Part shown: positions 6,272 through 11,608 of the stretch, one piece after another
Position numbering within the stretch: the first letter of the stretch is position 1
Layout: each line of letters opens with the position of its first letter
DNA from: Ardenticatenales bacterium
GTDB taxonomy: Bacteria > Chloroflexota > Anaerolineae > Promineifilales > Promineifilaceae
DNA: 13,206 nt
Direction: 5' to 3'
Assembly (NCBI GenBank): GCA_020634515.1
Contig: JACKBL010000015.1
Span: 1-13,206 of the forward strand
Position numbers and translations under genes: made by a program
The notes under the pieces: generated by a model
What the model was told of the DNA's origin: nothing
The model's input: only the letters and a program-made list of their open reading frames with translations
Databases searched by the model: none

Positions 6272-9082
6272 TTACGCCTTCTTGTCATTCAGGGATGCGT
6301 GCGCTGCCGCCAGGCGGGCAATCGGAACGCGGAAGGGGGAGCAAGAAACGTAGTTCAGCCCCAGGTGGTGACAAATCTCCACGCTCTTAGGGTCACCGCC
6401 ATGCTCACCGCAGATACCAATTTCTAGCCCTGGGCGTGTCTGTCGGCCCAGTTTCACGGCAATCTCCATCAATTTCCCCACGCCTTGAGCATCAATCGTA
6501 GCAAACGGGTTGTCCTCCAGGATGCCGCGCTGCTGATAGGGAACGAGGAATCCGGCTTCCGCGTCATCGCGGGAGATGCCAAAGGTCGTCTGCGTCAGGT
6601 CATTGGTGCCAAAAGAGAAAAATTGCGCGAATTCGGCCATTTCGTCCGCGGTGAGGGCCGCACGCGGAATCTCAATCATGGTGCCAAATTTGTAATCTAT
6701 TTCCACCCCTTGTTCGTGCATCACCGTTTTCGCTTCCGACTCCAGCGCCGTTTGCTGCACTTTCAGCTCGTTGACGTGCGCCGTGAGCGGGATCATCACC
6801 TCAGGATGAACGGAGACGCCCTCTTTAGCGCATTTGCAGGCAGCTTCAAAGATGGCGCGCACCTGCATCCGCGTCAGTTCGGGGATGAGGATGCCGAGGC
6901 GGACGCCGCGCGTGCCCAACATGGGGTTCATCTCGCGCAGGGCTTCCACGCGCTCCAGGAACGCCTGTTTTACCTTGATCTCGGCGAGGGCGGCGTCAAT
7001 TTCGCTCATGGTATGGTAGTGTTGCAGGCGCACCTTCAGGTCGGCCAGGGATTGCACCAGTTCCTCGTAGGTGGGCAGGAACTCGTGCAGGGGGGGGTCA
7101 ATGAGGCGGATGATCACGGGCAGACCGTCCATGGCGCGGAACAGGCCTTCAAAGTCGTTGCGCTGGAAGGGGAGCAGTTTTTCGATAGCTTCGTTTTGCT
7201 CCACGCTGTTCTTCGCCATAATCATCTGCTGCACGGTAGGCAGGCGCTCCGTCTCAAAGAACATATGCTCCGTGCGGCAGAGGCCAATGCCTTGCGCTCC
7301 ATATTCACGGGCGCGGGCGGCGTCGTGCGGGTAGTCTGCGTTGGCCCACACGCCCAGGGTGCGGAATTCGTCGGCCCAACTGAGCAGTTTGAGCAGATAG
7401 GGGTTTTTGATGTCGGGAACGACGGTCTTGAGTCTACCCAGGTACACTTTGCCCGTTGTGCCGTCAATGGAAATCCAGTCACCTTCTTTGATGGTGAGCA
7501 CTTCGTTGTCCTGCTCCAGCGTCATGACGCGGCCCACCAGGTTAATTTCCAACTCGCCCACGCCCACGACGGCGGGTTTACCGAACTGGCGGGCGACGAG
7601 GGCGGCGTGGCTGGTGCGCCCGCCGCGGCTGGTGAGGATGCCTTTGGCGGCCAACATGCCATGTACATCGTCCGGCTTGGTTTCGGGGCGAACCATGATC
7701 ACATCGCGGCCATCTTTGCGCGCCCATTCTTCGGCCAGGTCGGCGTCAAAGGCGACGACGCCCACGGCCGCGCCGGGGGAGACGTTGAGGCCGGTGGCAA
7801 TGGGGTTGGATTCACGCAGGGCGGCCAGTTCAAACTGGGGATGGAGGAAGAAGTCTACCTGGGCGGGTTGGACGCGGCGGACGGCGATTTCCTTGTCGAT
7901 GAGGCCTTCTTCGACCATGTCCACGGCGATGCGGACTTCCGCCTGGGCGGTGCGCTTGCCATCGCGGGTCTGCAACAGCCACAACTTGCCGTGTTCGATG
8001 GTGAATTCCATGTCTTGCATGTTGCGGTAGTGGTGTTCGAGTTTGCCAGCAATTTCCGCGAATTCGGCGTATAGTTCAGGCATGAGGAGCTTCAGGTCGC
8101 TGATGGGTTGGGTGAGGCGAATGCCGGCAACGACATCTTCCCCCTGCGCATTAACCAGGAAATCGCCTTCGATTTCCGCCTCGCCGGTGGAGGCGTTGCG
8201 CGTCATGGCCACGCCGGTGGCGGAGTCGTCTCCCATGTTGCCGAAGACCATCGTCTGGATGTTGACCGCCGTGCCCAGGTTGTGGGCAATGCCGGCAGCA
8301 TTACGATAATCAATCGCTCGTTTGCCATTCCAGGACTTAAACACCGCCTCCGTCGCCAGGCGAAGCTGCTCATAGGGGTCGGAGGGGAATTCTTTACCCG
8401 TGAAGGTCTTCACGATCTCCTTAAACTGTGTCGTCACCGCTTGCCAATCCTCGGCCAACAGCTCCGCGTCGGAATTGACGCCGCGTTTGATGCGGCGATC
8501 CGTGATCACGGCTTCGAATACTTCGTCGGGCACGTCGAGGACGACGGAGCCAAACATTTGCACCAGGCGGCGGAAGAGGTCGTAGACGAAGCGGGCGTCT
8601 CCGGTGCGTTGGATCATGCCGGCAACGACATCCGCATTCAGGCCGATATTCAACACCGTGTCCATCATGCCCGGCATGGAAAACTTGGCGCCGGAGCGGC
8701 AAGAAACCAGCAGCGGGTTTTCCGGATCACCGAACCGCTTGCCGGTTGCTTCTTCCACGGCTCGCAGCGCGTCCAGTTCTTGCTCCCACATGCCGGCAGG
8801 GAAACCGCCCCCTTGCAAATACGCATTGCAAGCCGCCGTTGTCACCGTAAAACCGGGGGGCACGGGCACGCCAATGCGCGTCATGTCCCCTAGATTGGCC
8901 CCCTTGCCCCCCAGCAGACCCCGTACCTTCTCCCATTCACCACCCACGGCCTCTTCGGCCTGGGCCACTTCACTAAATAAATAAACCCATTTGGTCGCTT
9001 TGTGACCGTTGCCGTCGGTTTGCACCGCCTTCAGTTCATCCAGGCGAGCAGCCGTGGGGGTCGCCGATGTTGGTAATGTCAT
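6272..9082 (-). CDS. ppdK: Pyruvate, phosphate dikinase
   Basis: A 936-residue cytoplasmic enzyme interconverting pyruvate + ATP + Pi and PEP + AMP + PPi. The N-terminal ATP-grasp region has GGKGANLGDM (58-67) and the family block SCRSGAKFSMPGMMDTVLNIGLN (127-149). The swivelling phosphohistidine domain has GGRTSHA, with His492 as the phosphorylated residue and Thr490 at the position regulated in plant enzymes. The C-terminal pyruvate/PEP barrel ends in CGEHGGDP, with Cys891 as the catalytic cysteine. It is slightly longer than the usual 870-900 residues because of an N-terminal extension. ATG 9082 is chosen because AAAGGAG lies 8 bases upstream and family sequence begins soon after. The open frame runs 143 codons further upstream, but that part is the translated heptamer array. 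It would be the first gene of the minus-strand block. Confidence 0.97.
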   Translation of the reverse strand: MTLPTSATPTAARLDELKAVQTDGNGHKATKWVYLFSEVAQAEEAVGGEWEKVRGLLGGKGANLGDMTRIGVPVPPGFTVTTAACNAYLQGGGFPAGMWEQELDALRAVEEATGKRFGDPENPLLVSCRSGAKFSMPGMMDTVLNIGLNADVVAGMIQRTGDARFVYDLFRRLVQMFGSVVLDVPDEVFEAVITDRRIKRGVNSDAELLAEDWQAVTTQFKEIVKTFTGKEFPSDPYEQLRLATEAVFKSWNGKRAIDYRNAAGIAHNLGTAVNIQTMVFGNMGDDSATGVAMTRNASTGEAEIEGDFLVNAQGEDVVAGIRLTQPISDLKLLMPELYAEFAEIAGKLEHHYRNMQDMEFTIEHGKLWLLQTRDGKRTAQAEVRIAVDMVEEGLIDKEIAVRRVQPAQVDFFLHPQFELAALRESNPIATGLNVSPGAAVGVVAFDADLAEEWARKDGRDVIMVRPETKPDDVHGMLAAKGILTSRGGRTSHAALVARQFGKPAVVGVGELEINLVGRVMTLEQDNEVLTIKEGDWISIDGTTGKVYLGRLKTVVPDIKNPYLLKLLSWADEFRTLGVWANADYPHDAARAREYGAQGIGLCRTEHMFFETERLPTVQQMIMAKNSVEQNEAIEKLLPFQRNDFEGLFRAMDGLPVIIRLIDPPLHEFLPTYEELVQSLADLKVRLQHYHTMSEIDAALAEIKVKQAFLERVEALREMNPMLGTRGVRLGILIPELTRMQVRAIFEAACKCAKEGVSVHPEVMIPLTAHVNELKVQQTALESEAKTVMHEQGVEIDYKFGTMIEIPRAALTADEMAEFAQFFSFGTNDLTQTTFGISRDDAEAGFLVPYQQRGILEDNPFATIDAQGVGKLMEIAVKLGRQTRPGLEIGICGEHGGDPKSVEICHHLGLNYVSCSPFRVPIARLAAAHASLNDKKA

Positions 9083-9157
9083 CGCTTTTTCTCCTTTCAA
9101 GCAAAGATAATTGGGCATTAGGCAGGATGCTTCCGGATGACGGGGGAAGGGGGATAA

Positions 9158-9276
9158 TGTCGCGTGTCGCGTGTCGCGTGTCGCGTGTCGCGTGTCGCGT
9201 GTCGCGTGTCGCGTGTCGCGTGTCGCGTTCCGCGTGTCGCGTGTCGCGTTCCGCATGTCGCGTTCCGCGTGTCGCG
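9158..9276. repeat. Heptamer tandem array, 17 units
   Basis: Seventeen consecutive 7-bp units fill 119 bp without interruption. Fourteen are exact TGTCGCG; two are TTCCGCG (9228, 9263) and one is TTCCGCA (9249). The first ten units are identical and the variants are in the right half, which suggests expansion from the left edge. The array lies 76-194 bases upstream of the ppdK start codon, inside its likely leader. Because the unit is 7 bp, 21 bp (three units) gives an open frame repeating RDTRHAT on the minus strand. That frame is not a gene. Confidence 0.95.
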
Positions 9277-9341
9277 GCAGCGACTGGACGCATGGCCGTT
9301 CTGTGCGAAAATAGGTCGCCAGCACGGTCATCGTGCATGGT

Positions 9342-9363
9342 TTCACGACAAACCTGTCGTGAA
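9342..9363. other. Stem-loop in the divergent ppdK / zinc-ribbon gap
   Basis: TTCACGACA (9342-9350) and TGTCGTGAA (9355-9363) pair perfectly over 9 bp around an AACC loop. A shorter hairpin, GCACG/CGTGC (9322-9336), precedes it. The 9083-9556 gap also holds the heptamer array and one ATGCCGGCA site (9433). No convincing promoter hexamers were found on either strand, although both flanking genes should have their promoters here. The symmetric 22-bp site could be an operator. Confidence 0.45.
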
Positions 9364-9556
9364 CATCAGGATAGACTGTCTCCGGGCTGAAGGCTTTGTC
9401 TGATACCCACTTTTTCAACTTAGGCCGGGCAAATGCCGGCACACTCAAGGGACATTGTACGAAACCCCCAAACCGGCAGGCAGTGACAGATCGCATGTAT
9501 GGGCATGACAAACGTCAATAGATGGTCACAGCCGGAACAGGTAAGCTACCGTAGCC

Positions 9557-9829
9557 GTGCAGCGGGATATTGCCCCCCTCACCCGTGCATACACCCCTGA
9601 ACGCGCAGCAGAAGCAGTGAAAAACACAGCATCAACCCAGAACACCCATCCAGGCCAGGCAGACCGCTCATTTTGGTGGCGCGCGAAACCAGATACTTGC
9701 GCCGCCCCGGCTCCGCGCCCCGGCGACCGCTGCCTCCAATGCGCCAGCGGCATCCTCGCCTACAACGAGCAGTTCATCCTCGCCTGTCCCCATTGCGGGG
9801 CAGTGGCCGAAGTCGGCGCATTCACCTGA
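9557..9829 (+). CDS. Small zinc-ribbon protein of unknown function
   Basis: A 90-residue protein. Residues 1-55 are polar, rich in Ala and Pro, and look disordered. The C-terminal third is a compact zinc ribbon, Cys59-x2-Cys62 and Cys77-Pro-His-Cys80, 14 residues apart. The codons of this part are strongly C-ending (tgc, ctc, gcc, atc), as in the neighbouring plus-strand genes, which supports real coding. The start is GTG with only a poor ribosome binding site, and no ATG exists in the frame, so the N-terminus is uncertain. I do not recognise the family. A metal-binding or nucleic-acid role is only suggested by the ribbon. It lies divergent from ppdK and 154 bp before osmC. Confidence 0.55.
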   Translation: MQRDIAPLTRAYTPERAAEAVKNTASTQNTHPGQADRSFWWRAKPDTCAAPAPRPGDRCLQCASGILAYNEQFILACPHCGAVAEVGAFT

Positions 9830-9840
9830 TAACGTATCCC

Positions 9841-9859
9841 GCGTGGGCGTGCCCCACGC
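9841..9859. other. GC-rich hairpin after the zinc-ribbon gene
   Basis: GCGTGGG (9841-9847) pairs with CCCACGC (9853-9859) around a 5-nt loop, 11 bases after the stop codon. There is no T-run behind it, so a terminator role is weak. A second inverted pair, CTCATCC (9881-9887) and GGATGAG (9913-9919), lies before the OsmC-family gene. Confidence 0.35.
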
Positions 9860-9983
9860 TCCCTGGCCAGCAGCAAACGACTCATCCGCTTACTGATAGG
9901 TATCGCAGGGAGGGATGAGCATGAGGGGTTCTAACGTTTCGGAAACACAAAATTAATTCCAAATGAACCCAAAGGACATCACC

Positions 9984-10397
9984 ATGAACGCATCCGTCAA
10001 ATGGGACCACGGCCTGACATTCACCGGCACAGCCGACAGCAACTTCACCGTCAATCTAGGCGGCGCAAAAAGCGTCGGCGGCGATGATGATGGCCTGCGC
10101 CCCATGGAACTCATCCTCATCGGCCTCATCGGCTGCACGGCGATGGACGTCATCTCCATCCTGAGCAAAATGAAAGAACCTGTGTCCGACTTTGAAGTGC
10201 GCGCCCAGGCGCAGCGCGCCGATACCCACCCCAAAGTGTTCACCCACATCGCCATCGAATACGTCATTCACGGCCAAAACGTGAAACCCCAATCCGTGGA
10301 ACGTGCCATCGAACTATCCGAAAAACGATACTGCCCCGCTCAGGCGATGCTGGGCCAGGTCGTTCCCATCGAAATCAATTACCAGATTCTCCCTTAA
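9984..10397 (+). CDS. OsmC/Ohr-family protein
   Basis: A 137-residue cytoplasmic protein of the OsmC superfamily, thiol peroxidases that reduce organic hydroperoxides. Both reactive cysteines are in family context: Cys51 in LIGCTAMDVISIL and Cys117 in EKRYCPAQAML. The N-terminal block with GxxxxGGDDDGLRPMELILIGL is also typical. The closest resemblance is to the small YhfA-type OsmC proteins, whose substrates are poorly known. ATG 9984 is preferred to ATG 9963 because AAAGGA (9971-9976) lies 7 bases before it. It is closed by its own strong terminator at 10437, so it is transcribed apart from the lut genes. It probably protects iron-sulfur metabolism from peroxides, but that link is only contextual. 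Confidence 0.9.
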   Translation: MNASVKWDHGLTFTGTADSNFTVNLGGAKSVGGDDDGLRPMELILIGLIGCTAMDVISILSKMKEPVSDFEVRAQAQRADTHPKVFTHIAIEYVIHGQNVKPQSVERAIELSEKRYCPAQAMLGQVVPIEINYQILP

Positions 10398-10436
10398 TTT
10401 CGAATCCTCAACCCTCATCCTTTCTCTCCTTCTCAC

Positions 10437-10474
10437 AGCCGCCTCGTTGCTTGCGCAGCGAGGCGGCTCTTTTT
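10437..10474 (+). terminator. Intrinsic terminator of the OsmC-family gene
   Basis: AGCCGCCTCGTTGC (10437-10450) pairs with GCAGCGAGGCGGCT (10455-10468), 14 bp with one G-T wobble and a TTGC loop, followed by CTTTTT (10469-10474). It starts 40 bases past the stop codon and separates osmC from the lactate genes. Confidence 0.92.
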
Positions 10475-10485
10475 GCGCCCAAATA

Positions 10486-10494
10486 TGCTATCAT
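10486..10494 (+). promoter_or_regulatory. Candidate extended -10 promoter of the lut unit
   Basis: TGCTATCAT matches an extended -10 element: TGn followed by TATCAT, five of six to consensus. It lies just after the terminator and about 38 bases before the 39-residue ORF. No good -35 hexamer is present at the right distance, which fits the extended -10 type but lowers confidence. Confidence 0.4.
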
Positions 10495-10532
10495 ACGGAC
10501 AAAGGCAAGCAATTTGAGATAGGAGGTTTCCC

Positions 10533-10652
10533 ATGCGCAAAGGCCTACTCCTACTCCTGGTTTTGGGGGGATTTGGCTTCGCCGCCCCCGCTTCCGGGGC
10601 CGCGTCGCCCGCGCCGCGCGAGTCCCCCCTGCCCTCCAACACCCATGAATAG
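10533..10652 (+). CDS. 39-residue leader-like peptide overlapping lutA
   Basis: A short ORF encoding MRKGLLLLLVLGGFGFAA followed by a Pro/Ser-rich tail ending in NTHE. A perfect AGGAGG (10521-10526) lies 6 bases before the ATG, the best ribosome binding site in the window. Its stop codon overlaps the lutA start region by 8 bases (ATG at 10645, TAG at 10650-10652), and lutA has no clear ribosome binding site of its own. The N-terminus is a textbook signal-peptide core: positive charge, then a leucine-rich stretch, then A-P-A-S-G-A. It may be a tiny secreted or membrane peptide, or a leader whose translation opens lutA. I know of no named family. Overlap, spacing and sequence character make chance unlikely. 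Confidence 0.6.
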   Translation: MRKGLLLLLVLGGFGFAAPASGAASPAPRESPLPSNTHE

Positions 10653-11394
10653 TGACACACCCGTCGCCCTCTGCGTCACCTGCCTCGTAGACCAGATCAT
10701 GCCCGAAGTAGGCGTGGCCGCCGCGCGCCTGCTGCGGCGCGCCGGCTGCGCCGTAGACTTTCCCCAGGCGCAAACCTGCTGCGGGCAACCCTTCTTCAAC
10801 AGCGGCTTGCGCCAGGAAGCGCGGCGGTTGGCCCAACGCGCCATCACCATTTTTGAGCCGTACGAAGCCATCGTCCTCCCCAGCGGCTCCTGCACCGCCA
10901 TGATGCGCCTGGAATATCCGCGCCTGCTGGCGGACGATCCCGCCTGGCAGGCGCGGGCATTGGCCCTGGCAGCCAAAACGTATGAACTCAGCGAATTTCT
11001 GACGCGGCAACCTGGTTGGCAACCCATCCCCCATCCCGAGGCCCCTACCGTCACTTATCACGACTCCTGCCACATGTGCCGCCTGCTCCATCTGCATCAA
11101 GAACCACGCGCTTTATTAGCCGCCGCCGGTTGCTCGCTACACGAAATGGCGGAGCCGGATCGCTGCTGTGGCTTTGGCGGTCTGTTCTCCCTGCGCCTGC
11201 CCGAAGTCGCCAACGCCCTGGCCGACGAAAAACTACGGCAGGCAACCGAAACCGGCGCGGAAACGCTGGTCACGGCGGACCCGGGCTGCCTGATGCACAT
11301 GCGCGGCCTGTCCATCGCCCCGGCCCCCCGGATGGTGCACCTGGCTACGCTGCTCGACGAACTCACAACAGATTGGTCCATTCCTGGAGAATGA
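10645..11394 (+). CDS. lutA: Lactate utilization iron-sulfur protein LutA
   Basis: A 249-residue protein of the LutA/YkgE family. With LutB and LutC it forms the cytoplasmic L-lactate-oxidising complex that yields pyruvate. It has the two CCG domains of the family. The first is Cys10-x2-Cys13, CCG (45-47) and Cys83 in PSGSC. The second is Cys142 in HDSCHMC, RCCGFGG (173-179) and Cys215 in DPGC. These domains bind iron-sulfur clusters in heterodisulfide-reductase-like proteins. ATG 10645 begins the family N-terminus (VALCVTCLVDQIMPEVG) and overlaps the upstream small ORF by 8 bases. Reading further upstream in the same frame crosses non-conserved sequence. lutB follows after 214 bp that hold a repeat and a long hairpin. 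Length and motifs are complete. Confidence 0.92.
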   Translation: MNSDTPVALCVTCLVDQIMPEVGVAAARLLRRAGCAVDFPQAQTCCGQPFFNSGLRQEARRLAQRAITIFEPYEAIVLPSGSCTAMMRLEYPRLLADDPAWQARALALAAKTYELSEFLTRQPGWQPIPHPEAPTVTYHDSCHMCRLLHLHQEPRALLAAAGCSLHEMAEPDRCCGFGGLFSLRLPEVANALADEKLRQATETGAETLVTADPGCLMHMRGLSIAPAPRMVHLATLLDELTTDWSIPGE

Positions 11395-11434
11395 ACCAAT
11401 CTTGGAGAGAACGAAATTCCGCCCGCTCACTTGC

Positions 11435-11528
11435 GATTGACGATGAAATAAAGTACGAAATTGCATCGTCAGTTTGAAGGAACGGCAAGGAAACAACTTC
11501 GTTGTCATATTTAATTTCCGTCCCTTAG
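11435..11528 (+). repeat. Dispersed double-hairpin element, copy 3
   Basis: Plus-strand copy between lutA and lutB. About six substitutions separate it from copy 1 over its central ~88 bp. Stem I keeps pairing even at the changed base: ATTGACGATG against CATCGTCAGT replaces C-G with T-G. Stem II has one A-C mismatch (AAGGAACGG/CCGTCCCTT). The inner ACAAC-TTC-GTTGT hairpin is unchanged. The left terminal TTAGGA is degenerate in this copy; the right end merges with the next hairpin. Confidence 0.85.
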
Positions 11529-11576
11529 GGCGCATCCGTTCATAAAGGCTTCGCTCGGGAATTGACGGATGCGCCC
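11528..11576 (+). promoter_or_regulatory. 12-bp perfect stem-loop before lutB
   Basis: GGGCGCATCCGT (11528-11539) and ACGGATGCGCCC (11565-11576) pair exactly around a 25-nt loop. The hairpin begins in the last base of repeat copy 3. No T-run follows, so it is not a standard terminator. Lying 32 bases before lutB, it could stall or process the lutA-lutB transcript. Confidence 0.6.
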
Positions 11577-11592
11577 TTCGTCTACCTATTAT
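11562..11592 (+). promoter_or_regulatory. Candidate promoter for lutB
   Basis: TTGACG (11562-11567) and TATTAT (11587-11592) each match consensus at five of six bases, with a long 19-bp spacer. Transcription would start near 11600, giving a leader of about 10 bases. That fits the lack of a Shine-Dalgarno sequence before lutB. The -35 overlaps the right arm of the hairpin. A tandem ATTATTACA pair (11588-11605) follows. Confidence 0.35.
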
Positions 11593-11608
11593 TACAATTA
11601 TTACAATC

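Larger units (their letters stand above)
1070..9441. repeat. Dispersed over-represented nonamer ATGCCGGCA, nine copies
   Basis: Exact ATGCCGGCA starts at 1070, 1278, 3168, 5089, 8121, 8289, 8616, 8790 and 9433. The core TGCCGGCA is palindromic; at this GC content about 0.35 copies would be expected in 13.2 kb. Eight copies are in coding DNA, in two different reading frames (GCC-GGC-AT and CCG-GCA-T), and one is intergenic, so codon use alone does not explain them. None lies in the plus-strand genes after 9557. Sites in the second and third codon position of different residues point to selection on DNA, not protein. Confidence 0.8.

Noticed and set aside
6485..8074. A 529-codon open frame opposite ppdK
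   Set aside because: Antisense to conserved PpdK sequence and compositionally typical of a shadow frame (His/Gly/Val-rich, no domain).
9158..9276. CRISPR array
   Set aside because: The units are 7 bp and contiguous, with no spacers and no cas genes nearby.
9083..9511. A 143-codon N-terminal extension of ppdK
   Set aside because: It includes the translated heptamer array (RDTRHAT repeats) and no family sequence. ATG 9082 has a good ribosome binding site at the right distance.
10303..10644. Upstream extension of lutA in the same frame
   Set aside because: It runs through the end of osmC, the intrinsic terminator and the small ORF, with no LutA-family sequence.
10533..11394. Frameshifted secreted LutA, with the signal-like peptide as its lost N-terminus
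   Set aside because: LutA is cytoplasmic and complete from ATG 10645. The small ORF has its own ribosome binding site and an overlapping stop, so a separate peptide is more likely.
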